DNA from: Porites lobata
Taxonomy: Eukaryota > Cnidaria > Anthozoa > Scleractinia > Poritidae
DNA: 64,000 nt
NCBI GenBank assembly: GCA_942486035.1
Contig: CALNXK010000015.1
Coordinates: 4,218,501 to 4,282,500 of the forward strand
Direction of reading: 5' to 3'
Positions 34,701 through 39,663 of this stretch are shown piece by piece (positions within the stretch are counted from its first letter, which is position 1; every line of letters begins with the position of its first letter). A model generated the notes under the pieces. The model saw only the letters and a list, made by a program, of their open reading frames with translations, was not told the origin of the DNA and made no database searches. A program made the translations under genes and the position numbers.

Positions 34701-34905
34701 TATTTGAAGTATTACTTTTAGCAAACTTACGCATCGCCATTTCGTTAATAAAAATCAGGAAAAATGCTCTATATTCTAAAAAGCTGATACAAAACAAAAA
34801 TGCTATACTCTTACCTTGACAGTTTGCAACTGTAATTCCAAAAGCGAGACAAATAAAGCAGCTTGTAAATATTTCGAAAAGCGTCGTTTTTCTCGAAGAA
34901 AACAT
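2..34905 (-). CDS. Gene 1: giant VWA/EGF/discoidin type I membrane receptor (49-exon model)
   Basis: Joined exons give 8,727 nt (about 2,908 residues) with an ATG at 34905 and TGA at 4..2. Domain order: signal peptide (1-30), 35 canonical and 2 truncated EGF domains, 6 VWA domains, one F5/8C domain (about 2513-2673), a transmembrane helix (about 2675-2696) and a cytoplasmic tail of about 212 residues. Almost every junction is phase 1, the total is a multiple of three, and every exon has GT/AG borders, which supports the model. EGF, VWA and discoidin domains typically mediate extracellular adhesion; the tyrosine-rich tail suggests signalling. The role in adhesion or recognition is inferred. 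I recognise no named orthologue. Individual exons are listed separately; 5' UTR exons and the 3' UTR are not visible. Confidence 0.85.
973..1039 (-). CDS. Gene 1 exon 48: transmembrane helix
   Basis: The 67-nt exon, phase 1-2, encodes VIPAVIFIALLTAAIIFLL followed by a basic stop-transfer (RSCRRK) completed by the next exon. The donor GTACGT at 972 was chosen over GTAAGT at 968 because only the former keeps the tail in frame. Confidence 0.85.
1040..2341 (-). other. Gene 1 intron before the transmembrane exon
   Basis: 1.3 kb of AT-rich sequence with no domain similarity; a short forward open stretch at 1733-1948 is low complexity and unsupported. Confidence 0.7.
2342..2477 (-). CDS. Gene 1 exon 47: discoidin domain, part 3
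   Basis: The 136-nt exon, phase 0-1: FRANEDINGRNVSLYG, YIRIHPVTYHG, and the closing CLRMAMYGC motif typical of F5/8C domains. Confidence 0.9.
2845..2993 (-). CDS. Gene 1 exon 46: discoidin domain, part 2
   Basis: The 149-nt exon, phase 1-0: YLTNVTVIETEGVRDG, then ESFYVSTRNN, the middle strands of the F5/8C sandwich. Donor GTAAGT. Confidence 0.87.
3780..3977 (-). CDS. Gene 1 exon 45: F5/8 type C (discoidin) domain, part 1
   Basis: The 198-nt exon, phase 1-1, carries the N-terminal half of a discoidin domain: CGFRELGLK, IPDKDITASS, WCAA and PYIQVFFG. These match the family's opening Cys, ITASS spike and the strand before the first long loop. Confidence 0.9.
4156..4275 (-). CDS. Gene 1 exon 44: last EGF before the discoidin domain
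   Basis: EGF of 120 nt, phase 1-1: NEDNCGSSPCVNDGTC, YQCDCRRGFYGRQCQLG, donor GTAAGT. It joins in phase 1 to the discoidin domain. Confidence 0.87.
4573..4752. mobile_element. Short inverted-repeat element (GTGGCGGAT ends)
   Basis: Ends GTGGCGGATACAGACC and GGATCCGCCAC with G-rich interior. Related ends occur at 62390-62552. Confidence 0.6.
5040..5153 (-). CDS. Gene 1 exon 43: EGF (VDHCFSNPC), copy 2
   Basis: EGF of 114 nt, phase 1-1, same encoded protein as exon 42. The duplicated unit is about 393 bp including intron with an ATC trinucleotide run. Confidence 0.87.
5268..5340. repeat. ATC microsatellite in EGF-pair intron
   Basis: ATC/ATT run within the intron between exons 42 and 43; a sister run at 5660-5730 shows the intron was duplicated with the exon. 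Confidence 0.85.
5433..5546 (-). CDS. Gene 1 exon 42: EGF (VDHCFSNPC), copy 1
   Basis: EGF of 114 nt, phase 1-1: VDHCFSNPCANNGTC, CSCPEGFTGSLCEEG. The following intron (279 bp) is in frame and stop-free. Confidence 0.87.
5813..5926 (-). pseudogene. Decayed EGF exon next to the EGF pair
   Basis: Reads SNPCENNDTC..SLYDYRCSCPNGFTG and keeps a GTAAGA donor, but the CCACAG acceptor of its sisters is gone (TAGATG) and the first cysteine codon is changed to Leu. Intron flanks match the exons at 5433 and 5040. Probably a dead third copy. Confidence 0.7.
5971..6516 (-). CDS. Gene 1 exon 41: VWA domain, partial MIDAS
   Basis: VWA exon of 546 nt, phase 1-1. The Thr loop (GTFTG) and the Asp loop (FTDET) remain but the first loop is DDSTV. 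Rich in N-glycosylation sequons (NFNATRNET, NNSR, NVT). Acceptor TTCGACAG at 6517. Confidence 0.86.
7000..7119 (-). CDS. Gene 1 exon 40: calcium-binding EGF
   Basis: EGF of 120 nt, phase 1-1: DVKECSMADNVCQNGGTC, YYICNCQLGFAGKNC, donor GTATGG. Confidence 0.87.
7204..7320 (-). CDS. Gene 1 exon 39: EGF
   Basis: EGF of 117 nt, phase 1-1: NDPCSPDPCKNHGSC, YHCACPEGWTGPHC. Followed by an unusually short 84-bp, stop-free intron. Confidence 0.85.
7787..7897 (-). CDS. Gene 1 exon 38: EGF
   Basis: EGF of 111 nt, phase 1-1: VDPCSSGPCMNGTC, YTCLCQPGYSGINCDQG, donor GTGCGA. Confidence 0.85.
8010..8564 (-). CDS. Gene 1 exon 37: VWA domain, MIDAS lost
   Basis: VWA exon of 555 nt, phase 1-1. The first loop reads DGSQV, the second SNLGEA, the third LTASKS, so metal coordination is unlikely. 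Hydrophobic strands (FDLAFLID, VSVAIYG, VLVILTA, VKVFVLAVG) are intact. Confidence 0.87.
8766..9203. mobile_element. Foldback element, 438 bp
   Basis: Ends AATAGACCTTATTCACAATG and the near complement CATCGTGAATAAGATCTATT, with further inverted homology inside (CACGTGG... CCACGTGAC). In the gene 1 intron before exon 37. Confidence 0.78.
9280..9399 (-). CDS. Gene 1 exon 36: calcium-binding EGF
   Basis: EGF of 120 nt, phase 1-1: DINECIASEANC ... GGYQCICPGG, donor GTAAGT. A second copy of its acceptor and first bases lies upstream at 9520-9534. Confidence 0.87.
9843..9956 (-). CDS. Gene 1 exon 35: EGF
   Basis: EGF of 114 nt, phase 1-1: VNPCSSFPCQNGGNC, CPSGFKGPTCEIG. Its counterpart is gene 2 exon 28 (VDPCASFPCRNGGNC). 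Confidence 0.88.
10346..10897 (-). CDS. Gene 1 exon 34: VWA domain, MIDAS lost
   Basis: VWA exon of 552 nt, phase 1-1. The metal site is not conserved: DGSSY replaces DxSxS, the Thr loop reads LNLGNA and the Asp loop reads FVSSS. The fold (FDVLLLFDG, VAAAVYAN, VLVIFVS, IIVIATG) is kept. It matches gene 2 exon 27 in position and sequence style. Confidence 0.88.
11579..11695 (-). CDS. Gene 1 exon 33: calcium-binding EGF
   Basis: EGF of 117 nt, phase 1-1, beginning DVNECYNSPC with GSYECNC, the calcium-binding signature. It corresponds to gene 2 exon 26 (DVDECFNNPC, GSYECNC), and the next domain in both genes is a VWA. Confidence 0.88.
11913..12205. mobile_element. Foldback MITE, 293-bp family, copy 1
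   Basis: Begins TAGCCTGAGAAAACGGCCGA and ends with its near reverse complement (...TTTTCTCAGGCTA); inner palindrome around CTACCCAGATCTGG. A copy of equal length is at 55439. Confidence 0.87.
12855..12968 (-). CDS. Gene 1 exon 32: EGF
   Basis: EGF of 114 nt, phase 1-1: VHDLCRLNPCNSGGTC, YRCDCPDGLTGAVCENG, donor GTAAGA. It belongs to neither the A nor the B type. Confidence 0.85.
13132..13258. mobile_element. Foldback MITE, GAAACTGCCCACC family, copy 1
   Basis: Inverted arms TTTAGGTTTCTAGGAAACTG and its near complement ending AAACCTAAATTGA, with CACCTACCCCTCCCCTAAG inside. Confidence 0.83.
13547..13661. repeat. Palindromic repeat (AACAATTATTCCAC)
   Basis: AACAATTATTCCAC at the left and GTGGAATAATTGTT at the right; GCCAACTCGGCGC / CTCGTTGGC inside. 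Confidence 0.7.
13869..13979 (-). CDS. Gene 1 exon 31: type-A EGF
   Basis: EGF of 111 nt, phase 1-1: IDHCYDDPCLNNGSC, CPSEFTGVNC. Last member of the alternating array. Confidence 0.87.
14057..14262. repeat. Pair of adjoining palindromic repeats
   Basis: TAGTAAAATCCAACT pairs with GTTGGATTTTACTA (14057-14166); then GTCAATAGCCCATTCGGCC pairs with GGCCTCATGGGCTATTGAC. Confidence 0.65.
14271..14381 (-). CDS. Gene 1 exon 30: type-B EGF
   Basis: EGF of 111 nt, phase 1-1: VKLHCYDNPCKNNGTC, FMGEVCQG, with several N-glycosylation sequons (NGT, NYT). Confidence 0.87.
14503..14613 (-). CDS. Gene 1 exon 29: type-A EGF
   Basis: EGF of 111 nt, phase 1-1: IDYCFDKPCKNNGSC, CSAEFTGADC. Confidence 0.87.
14740..14850 (-). 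CDS. Gene 1 exon 28: type-B EGF
   Basis: EGF of 111 nt, phase 1-1: VKLLCSDNPCNNNGTC, FTGDQCEG, closest to exon 22 (CSDNPC, FTGDQC). Confidence 0.87.
15070..15148 (+). repeat. 79-bp repeat, copy 1 (inverted partner at 20832)
   Basis: AACATGTTATTTTCACATG... ending CATATAATA. The reverse complement recurs at 20832-20910. Confidence 0.75.
15164..15274 (-). CDS. Gene 1 exon 27: type-A EGF
   Basis: EGF of 111 nt, phase 1-1: VIDHCYDEPCKNNGSC, CPAAFTGPNC, donor GTAAAT. Confidence 0.87.
15398..15508 (-). CDS. Gene 1 exon 26: type-B EGF
   Basis: EGF of 111 nt, phase 1-1: VKSHCYDNPCKNSGTC, FMGENCQG, donor GTAAAA. Confidence 0.87.
15610..16003. mobile_element. Foldback element, 394 bp
   Basis: Starts AGGCCCTGTCGACACTAATG and ends CTTTAGTGTGAAAGGGGCCT, with internal GCGTTTTCG repeats in both orientations. 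Confidence 0.8.
16023..16133 (-). CDS. Gene 1 exon 25: type-A EGF
   Basis: EGF of 111 nt, phase 1-1: VIDHCYDEPCLNNGSC, CPAASTGPNC, donor GTGAAT. It directly abuts a foldback element at 15610-16003 in the next intron. Confidence 0.87.
16275..16385 (-). CDS. Gene 1 exon 24: type-B EGF
   Basis: EGF of 111 nt, phase 1-1: VMSHCYDDPCKNNGTC, FMGELCQG, donor GTAAAC. Only 118 bp of intron separates it from exon 23. Confidence 0.87.
16504..16614 (-). CDS. Gene 1 exon 23: type-A EGF
   Basis: EGF of 111 nt, phase 1-1: EDHCYDEPCKNNGSC with CSEKFTGARC. Confidence 0.87.
16654..16920. mobile_element. Foldback MITE, GGGGCTTAT family, copy 1
   Basis: Inverted ends of about 27 bp, TACCGTAAAATTCCGAAAAT against ATTTTCGGAATTTTACGGTA, with internal GGAGGGGCTTAT repeats. 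Inside a gene 1 intron. Confidence 0.85.
17051..17161 (-). CDS. Gene 1 exon 22: type-B EGF
   Basis: EGF of 111 nt, phase 1-1: VKLHCSDNPCKNKGTC, FTGDQCQG. It lies between two copies of a GGGGCTTAT foldback element. Confidence 0.87.
17278..17613. mobile_element. Foldback MITE, GGGGCTTAT family, copy 2
   Basis: Same inverted ends and internal repeats as the copy at 16654, 336 bp long, on the other side of exon 22. Confidence 0.85.
17698..17861. mobile_element. Foldback element, about 164 bp
   Basis: Arms TTAAGGTGATGTTACACGAG and GAGTCGTCTCATCACCTTTA, loop with GTTGCAACATTGTT repeats. Confidence 0.75.
17862..18230. repeat. GC-rich inverted repeat
   Basis: GACGGCGACGGCGACGG near the left end pairs with CCGTTGCCGTCGCCGTTGTC at the right. 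Probably another foldback element adjoining the previous one. Confidence 0.55.
18384..18494 (-). CDS. Gene 1 exon 21: type-A EGF
   Basis: EGF of 111 nt, phase 1-1: VINHCYDEPCKNNGSC, YQCTCPATFTG, donor GTAAAC. First type-A exon in the alternating A/B array. Confidence 0.87.
19291..19401 (-). CDS. Gene 1 exon 20: type-B EGF, array unit 5
   Basis: EGF of 111 nt, phase 1-1, the most divergent of the five (CYESPC, HPHFDNY). Last unit of the near-identical array. Confidence 0.85.
19586..19696 (-). CDS. Gene 1 exon 19: type-B EGF, array unit 4
   Basis: EGF of 111 nt, phase 1-1. It differs from unit 3 by scattered substitutions (GEKCQG instead of GEQCQG). Confidence 0.85.
19882..19992 (-). CDS. Gene 1 exon 18: type-B EGF, array unit 3
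   Basis: EGF of 111 nt, phase 1-1, with VKLPCYDSPCKNNGTC and FMGEQCQG. Acceptor TTTTACAG and donor GTACCT are identical to those of the other units. Confidence 0.85.
20177..20287 (-). CDS. Gene 1 exon 17: type-B EGF, array unit 2
   Basis: EGF of 111 nt, phase 1-1, same as unit 1 apart from a few bases; a CCCCCCGTA variant alters the FMG position to FTG. Intron sequence on both sides is shared with the neighbouring units. Confidence 0.85.
20474..20584 (-). CDS. Gene 1 exon 16: type-B EGF, array unit 1
   Basis: EGF of 111 nt, phase 1-1: VKLPCYDSPCKNNGTCHPHSDNY..., ending FMGEQCQG, donor GTACCT. First in transcript order of five near-identical units spaced 295-297 bp. Confidence 0.85.
20832..20910 (-). 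repeat. 79-bp repeat, copy 2 (inverted)
   Basis: Reverse-complement match to 15070-15148, next to a palindrome with CTCCGCGCAG / CCGCTTGGAG to about 21115. Confidence 0.75.
21170..21450. repeat. GCCTGA hexamer minisatellite
   Basis: Imperfect GCCTGA/CCCTGA repeats preceded by (ATC)n. Open in several frames on both strands, with PEPE- or AQAQ-like translations, but no splice link to gene 1. Confidence 0.9.
22359..22419 (-). pseudogene. Decayed calcium-binding EGF exon (block C)
   Basis: This aligns to the 84-nt exons at 25626 and 29447 (IDECAIN..TQCGDNQV). The acceptor TTTAG has become TTTCG, the donor GTAGGT has become CTAGGT, and about 23 nt are deleted, shifting the frame. It is almost certainly not spliced. 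Confidence 0.75.
22516..22629 (-). CDS. Gene 1 exon 15: EGF (VDFCSSNPC type), block C
   Basis: EGF of 114 nt, phase 1-1, acceptor TTTTCAG, donor GTTGGT. In this block the following truncated EGF is decayed, so the next usable exon is at 20584. Confidence 0.8.
22745..22890. repeat. GAT trinucleotide microsatellite (block C)
   Basis: Long (GAT)n with GATAAT interruptions in the intron after VWA exon 14. Shorter counterparts at 26237-26335 and 30012-30110. Confidence 0.9.
22981..23541 (-). CDS. Gene 1 exon 14: VWA domain with intact MIDAS, block C
   Basis: VWA exon of 561 nt, phase 1-1, bounded by CAS and QICAG cysteines. MIDAS residues are DGSGS, GGTNT and VTDG; the GVGCCF loop is present. 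It is followed in the transcript by an intron with a long GAT/ATC trinucleotide run. Confidence 0.92.
24149..24259 (-). CDS. Gene 1 exon 13: EGF (VNDCDSSPC type), block C
   Basis: EGF of 111 nt, phase 1-1: VNDCDSSPCIHGGTC ... DYAGRQCELG, donor GTAAGG. Third copy of the second EGF of the block. Confidence 0.87.
24870..24980 (-). CDS. Gene 1 exon 12: EGF (DACSLRPC type), block C
   Basis: EGF of 111 nt, phase 1-1, with donor GTATCA. It is the third copy of the block's leading EGF, with CACPLGIGGQNC conserved. Confidence 0.87.
25626..25709 (-). CDS. Gene 1 exon 11: truncated calcium-binding EGF, block B
   Basis: The 84-nt exon matches exon 6: DIDECAINSTQC through FTCLG, then GTAGGT. It lacks the last disulphide loop. 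Reading past the donor gives a lone cysteine and a stop. Confidence 0.6.
25806..25919 (-). CDS. Gene 1 exon 10: EGF (VDFCSSNPC type), block B
   Basis: EGF of 114 nt, phase 1-1, with acceptor TTTTTAG and donor GTTGGT as in the other blocks. A second copy of its acceptor plus the first exon bases lies about 200 bp upstream in the transcript (near 26109). Confidence 0.8.
26237..26335. repeat. GAT microsatellite (block B)
   Basis: Same intronic position as in block C, with ACGACAACGAT interruptions; a further short run lies at 26035-26100. Confidence 0.85.
26424..26984 (-). CDS. Gene 1 exon 9: VWA domain with intact MIDAS, block B
   Basis: VWA exon of 561 nt, phase 1-1, with DGSGS, GGTKT and VTDG and the GVGCCF loop. 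It is nearly identical to the block C copy, differing at residues such as IEDQ/IENQ and QFKY/EFKY, so the B/C duplication looks recent. Confidence 0.92.
27561..27671 (-). CDS. Gene 1 exon 8: EGF (VNDCDSSPC type), block B
   Basis: EGF of 111 nt, phase 1-1: VNDCDSSPCIHGGTC, ending GRQCELG with a GTAAGA donor. It differs from the block C copy at a few residues (SFDCE for RFECQ). Confidence 0.87.
28735..28845 (-). CDS. Gene 1 exon 7: EGF (DACSLRPC type), block B
   Basis: EGF of 111 nt, phase 1-1, almost identical to exon 2. The surrounding intron is also shared with blocks A and C, so it arose by duplication of genomic DNA and not of a transcript. Confidence 0.87.
29447..29530 (-). CDS. Gene 1 exon 6: truncated calcium-binding EGF, block A
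   Basis: The 84-nt exon, phase 1-1, starts DIDECAINSTQCGDKQVC and stops at FTCLG before a GTAGGT donor. The fifth and sixth cysteines of a normal EGF are missing. The gene 2 equivalent (59954-60073) is full length, so this one is shortened. Whether it is spliced in is uncertain. Confidence 0.6.
29626..29739 (-). CDS. Gene 1 exon 5: EGF (VDFCSSNPC type), block A
   Basis: EGF of 114 nt, phase 1-1, with VDFCSSNPCLNNGTC and a WQGKDC ending. The donor GTTGGT is weak but at the same place in all three blocks; no better in-phase donor is visible. Translation past the donor stops within about 15 codons. Confidence 0.8.
30012..30110. repeat. GAT microsatellite (block A)
   Basis: Equivalent run in block A, about 260 bp downstream in the transcript of VWA exon 4. 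Confidence 0.85.
30373..30933 (-). CDS. Gene 1 exon 4: VWA domain with intact MIDAS, block A
   Basis: A single 561-nt exon, phase 1-1, encodes a full VWA domain flanked by cysteines (CAS... and ...EQICSG). The metal-ion-dependent adhesion site is complete: DGSGS, GGTNT and VTDG. A GVGCCF loop marks this VWA subtype, which is shared with gene 2 exon 21. It differs from blocks B and C at scattered residues, such as NEPEVV for NSNPDVV. Confidence 0.92.
31406..31516 (-). CDS. Gene 1 exon 3: EGF (VNECDSAPC type), block A
   Basis: EGF of 111 nt, phase 1-1, with VNECDSAPC...DYAGRQCELG. The acceptor is ACGTAG. Copies lie at 27561 and 24149. Gene 2 exon 20 carries the same NECDSAPC start, placing the two in equivalent positions. 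Confidence 0.87.
32117..32227 (-). CDS. Gene 1 exon 2: EGF (DACSLRPC type), block A
   Basis: Six-cysteine EGF of 111 nt, phase 1-1, starting DACSLRPCQNGGNC and ending GGQNCTEG. It is the first domain after the signal peptide. Very similar exons lie at 28735-28845 and 24870-24980, and gene 2 exon 19 is related. Confidence 0.87.
32228..34814 (-). other. Gene 1 intron 1
   Basis: 2.6 kb between the signal-peptide exon and the first EGF. Holds the SINE at 33051-33330 and otherwise AT-rich unique sequence. No further in-phase exon was found. Confidence 0.75.
33051..33330 (+). mobile_element. tRNA-derived SINE
   Basis: Begins with a tRNA-like head (GTAGCGTGGCCGAGTGGTCAG as the A box; TTCGAGTTCC and GAGTTCAAATCC as B-box-like), continues into a body ending CACTTTCCACTTTAAACAAG and a poly-T run. 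The anticodon-like arm CTTCCAA sits between CCGGA/TCCGG, but extra length after it makes a functional tRNA unlikely. Confidence 0.7.
34815..34905 (-). CDS. Gene 1 exon 1: signal peptide
   Basis: The 91-nt exon starts with ATG at 34905. It encodes a basic start (MFSSRK), a hydrophobic core and a small-residue region ending TVANCQ. The donor is GTAAGA at 34814, in phase 1, which joins directly to the first EGF exon at 32227. Length and phase match the first exon of gene 2. Confidence 0.85.
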
Positions 34906-36027
34906 TCCTACAACTTGCGAGGTGCTTTAGGCTCTGCCTTTCAAAAGGCCTGTATGGCAATTTAGACCGTTTTATGATCGTTGCAAAAATTGAGGGCAAT
35001 CAATAACGCTCAGTCGTCTGTAAAATTAATTACACTTACGCAACATTATCTAACAGCAGCACGCGGCATCTCTGTTGTTAAAAGGTCCCTCTGATAAGTT
35101 GGCAAAAAAAATTTCAAAGTCATTTTTTTTTCTAAAAATTCAGGCCACTGCTAAGTTGTCCCTCAACATGGCCTCGCGCGCTTTAAAAGTAGTTGTTACC
35201 AGGTATAAAACACACTTTAGTCCTAACTTTGTAGGGAGTAAGCCAGGTCACTTTTTTACAAGACAATAGGGTTGCCAAGGACCAAGTAAATAACAAACAA
35301 ACAAACAAACAATATAGTAACTAAAACGGAAACAAGTAACTACTAACTGAAGCGAAAATGAGATACATTTTAGCTCTCTAAGAGAGTGGACGTTTTTAAA
35401 ACCTTCTCGTCATAAGTGCTTGCAGTTTATATTGGTGGATTAGCAGATTTCAGTGACTAGAATAGCTGGTATAATACTGGAAACGATATTGCATCATATA
35501 TTGCGATTGCATGAAAGGACGTGAGCATTGGAGGTAAAAAAAGCCTTAATGACTCTTTAATTACAAGACACACGCGTTAGAAGATAACTCAAGTCATGAT
35601 ACACACACTAGTCTCAAGGCAAGCCGAATGAGCGTTCGTTTGGCGGAGAATACCGCCAAGACCCATCAGGTGCGCACTTTTCTTTTCACTTTTTAGAGGA
35701 GAGCCTCTTCCAGGCTCCCAATCGTGAATGAATAAATAAATACATAAATAAATAAATAAGTATTTAAATTAATTTCATTCTGTTATTTCGTCCACCCCTA
35801 ATGCCACCGTTTGTTGTCCCAGTTTGACGTTTTTACTAAAACCTTTTCTTGTTATAGGGCCAGCTTCCCCGCCCGTCGAAGACAACTTTTTTCACATTCC
35901 ACTCATCCCATTTCCTATCATTCCCAATAAAAACATCTTGCAGCTACAGAGGTGTTTACCTTTTTTGGACACTTCACGTTACGATCTACGTCATTGCGAC
36001 CACGTTCTTGTAAGATTCGTTCTAAAA

Positions 36028-36059
<32 letters not shown>

Positions 36060-36462
36060 GAGCATGGAAACAACAAAGAATTCAAAACACTACACAGCAG
36101 CGAGCCTCAACTTTCTCGAGAGAAAATACTTCCATTTAATTCTTTGCATTGGCTGCCGGTTTTAACTGACATCATTAATTATTTTCAAAGCCAGCTATGA
36201 CTTTGGTCCGCAATACTTGTCGTTGAGTGATCTGATTACAATTGTAAAAGTCATTACCGTCATTAATATTATTTTTTCATTATCTTTGTTTTTTGTCTCT
36301 TTTTGTTGTTGTTGTTGGTTGTTTGTTTTAATTTTTTGTATTCTGTCCTTTGAAGCGTCACAGGTTCTTAAAAAAGTGACTAATCAGGTGACCTAGTAGG
36401 CCCTTTCAGAGTTCCAAAAACTCTCACTTTCAAAATGAGGCTAAGTGAAAATAGGCCTTTTG

Positions 36463-36712
36463 CAATACACTCGAGTCCCGATGACTCGAACCCTCGCTAA
36501 CTCGAACCTCGCAATAAGTAACTCGAACCAAAGTCGATTTCCTCCTGAATTTCCTCCATACATTTACTATAATTTTACCCTCGGTAACTCGAGCCCTCGA
36601 TAACTCGAACCTCCCGCTAAATCGAAGCAATTTTAGATCATTTCTATATACATTTACCCTCGATAACTCGAACAATGACTAAAGCACCTGACAAGTCGAA
36701 AAAAAAATAGTA
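36463..36712. repeat. CTCGATAACTCGAACC repeat
   Basis: Irregular repeats of CTCGAACC/CTCGATAACTCGAA. Similar motifs are common in invertebrate pogo/Tc1-type terminal repeats; no transposase is present. Confidence 0.65.
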
Positions 36713-37145
36713 CTGTAGTCCCAAAAACTGAAATTAATATAACAACTATGTAGTCTTTGACTTTACTTTTTTGTCAGCGCAGTTTAAATACCGTGTCCAG
36801 CTGTGTGAATTTATCAAGCTTTGAAGTGGGCATGTTACTTGCATTCATTCCCCATCCCATTTCCCTATTTTCCGAACTTGTTTCGATTTCCCTAGAAGGT
36901 TCGGGAGTTCTCGGAAGCCAACTGTAGATGGTTACCGCTCCACCCCGAGCTCCAACCCCTTACCCAATTGAATACCAATTGTGTACTCCTTTCGTATACC
37001 TTTTCTTAATAACTGGTACCCCCTCCACGTGCCTAGTTTGGAGTACTACATCGCTTTTAGCTAATAAAATCCCTACCTTTTTATATAGCCGAAGCCCGAA
37101 AAACGCAGCCCTTTTGGGTAAAGCATCCCCGTATACACCATTAGG

Positions 37146-37278
37146 ATCATTATGTGTTTCGGGGAAACTGCCCACCTACCCCTCCCCTAAGCCAACATTT
37201 TGCCCTACGTGAGAAGTAGGTGTTAATGCTGGCTTAGGGGAGGGGTAGCTAGGCAGTTTCCCAAAAACGTATAATGAT
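37146..37278. mobile_element. Foldback MITE, GAAACTGCCCACC family, copy 2
   Basis: Same arms (GGGGAAACTGCCCACCTACC and GGCAGTTTCCC) in the intergenic region. Confidence 0.83.
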
Positions 37279-37532
37279 GCGGCCATTACAGGGGTGCCCG
37301 TGACTCCCCTTTGAGGGATACAACCGAACATCTCCACAAAGGTCACCTTGGAGACAGAAGAAAGTGGCCGTTGTGGAGAGTTGGTCGTTATGGGGAGATA
37401 GGGGTGTTCTATGACAATTTTTTTTAGGGAGTACAAAATGTTTTTTCTGCTCTTGAGTTCATGCTTACTGTGTTCCATAATCATGGTAATCCAATCATAT
37501 ATTATGTACAGAGATAAAATACACAAAAGGCT

Positions 37533-37843
37533 TAAAAACCAATTTACACGCGGTAAAAACCTCGGCACGGCATGCCAAATTTTTGGCACCGTGCCTCGTT
37601 TACCCGCGCCGAGATTACCTCCGGGAGGTAGACTACCTCCCTCCGGGAGACTACCTCCTCCGGGAGACTACCTCCGGGAGGTAGTCTCGGCACCCCTAAA
37701 ATGTTGAGCACCGGTGCCACATTGCATTTGGGACCGATACGTTTACACGTCGAAAATTGGGAGTGCCGTCCCTAAAAATCGTCAGCACGGTGCAAAAAAT
37801 TTGGCGTGCCGTGCCGATTTTTTTAGCGCGTGTAAATGGGGTT
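37533..37843. mobile_element. Foldback element with CCGGGAGGTAG core
   Basis: Arms AATTTACACGCGGTAAAAAC and TTTTTTTAGCGCGTGTAAAT, with CGGCACGGCATGCC/GGCGTGCCGTGCCG further in and CTCCGGGAGGTAG repeats in the loop. Confidence 0.75.
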
Positions 37844-38784
37844 TAAGTTATCCCTTGAATCAAAATGCTAACGTGACGAAGCGAGCAAGGTTCGCAGCAT
37901 TCGCTATAAGTATCGTATTACAATTTTTGCTTACTGCAGCAGTATAAATGAAAAAACCAATCAAAATACGATAGCTGCGATTGATCATAAACGTGCCATA
38001 CGGGATCAATTCACGAACATTCCTGACTTTTTCATTAGCCGCTGAAAAAAGCTTGCCGTTGTCGAGAGGTTATTTTAGTGGTAGGGGACAGTTGGTGACA
38101 TGCGTTAGTAGGCGTTGCCGTTGTGGAGAGGTAGCCGTTCGTGGAGGTTCGACTGTAATCTCCCACGCCTTCTCTTACTAAAAGAGCTTTTGACTGATGA
38201 GCAGTGAGACTAAAATGGAGTAATTTGTTACATGGAACTTAATAACCTCTGGAGCTATTTTGTAGGCTTGTACCTACCGCAAACCCCCCCCCCCCCCCCA
38301 GACTCACTGCTCATCCGATAAAATGTCAATTTAAGTAAACATGGCAAAGATGTTGACATGCCAATCTGGTAAGTATTCTGGGCGTGACACACTGTGTACT
38401 CCTCCCCTTGAAAAATCCTATCTATGCCTCTGCATTATAGGGTCTACCCCCACCCCGTTCCCTTCAACTGTCTAATATTGTTCATTATTATATGGCTATA
38501 ATAGAACATGTGCTCTGATAGGCTGTTTTCTTGTAACCAGGCATTGATACCTAAGTGTCCAAAGCATAATCTGCGTTTACCTGCAAGTGGACATCTTTAT
38601 GGACATCCATGTTATGGTCCATTGACAGCTGTCAAAAAGGTATCTGCTGACCAGTGTCACCGACTGTAATGCAGGCTCTAGTGTACATCTCATTGAGGTG
38701 AAGTGTTTTTTTGTTTAAGTTATCTGCTGACCAGTTGTTCATTTCAATTGATCGCTGGCTCCTGTCTATAATGAAAAGGCCATA

Positions 38785-38930
38785 TAAGAGATAACTTATT
38801 AACCTTGTCCATGAGGTCATTAAAGGGAAATCTCAGACCCAGCCTTGATGTAATGACCGCACGATATCAAGACCTTGGTCTGAGATTTTTCTGTAATGAC
38901 CTCATTCTCGGTTGATAAGTAGTATATATT
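38785..38930. mobile_element. Foldback element (GAGGTCATTA)
   Basis: GAGGTCATTAAAGGGAAATCTCAGACC pairs with GGTCTGAGATTTTTCTGTAATGACCTC; outer TTATTAACC/GGTTGATAA. Confidence 0.75.
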
Positions 38931-39050
38931 TCTATGCTTTCATCATTGCCAGAGTCTTTCCCACCTTTATAGGCTTGAAAGTGAATGTTTTTCTAGACAA
39001 ACCACCAAGACAAAGCAACCAAGACACTTCTCTGAGTAACCCCTTCCTAA

Positions 39051-39663
39051 TGGGCAATTCCAGAAAATATCCATACCATACCATGGATTGCTTCCATATA
39101 TTAAACCCCCCTGCCTTCGGAAGTTCCAAAATGGGTTATCCCCCAAGCCCCCAAGCATTTTAGGGTCAGCAGTCACTCTCAATCCCACGAGATTCAAAAA
39201 ATTAAAATGGCATCCTCGGTGAAAAAAAAAACATGTTTTGCATTGAATGGACAAATAATTTATGGGCCACGGCTGTTTTCACGATGTTTTGTAGCATTAT
39301 GGCCTCTGGAGCTCGATGTACAGCCCTACATTTTGTTGGTTTTCTTCTGCAAATGGAAACAAACGGATGCCTGATTGATTGATCCTTGTCATATCTTGCT
39401 TCCTCAGTAATCAGCAGTGTCATCAGTTCATGCTTTATTTGCGAACTGATGAAGTCCATGAAATAAGCATTTTCAAGGAATACACTATTGTCTGTGCCCA
39501 GATCTTTTAAGATTTAAAAACCCCTCCATGCCTTCGCAATTCCAATCATAAGTATCCCCTCCCCTCTATGCCTTTGGATTTGCGGTTCAAAGAATGCCCC
39601 TTGCCCTCAGAATTCCAAAAAGCCATCCATCGTATGGTATGGATATTTTCTGGAATTGCCCAA
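39051..39663. mobile_element. Inverted-repeat element, 613 bp
   Basis: Ends TGGGCAATTCCAGAAAATATCCATACCATAC and the complement GTATGGTATGGATATTTTCTGGAATTGCCCA. No coding capacity seen; likely non-autonomous. Confidence 0.8.

Noticed and set aside
37411..38181. Series of short forward open frames in the intergenic region
   Set aside because: They overlap the CCGGGAGGTAG foldback element and show no domain or splice pattern.
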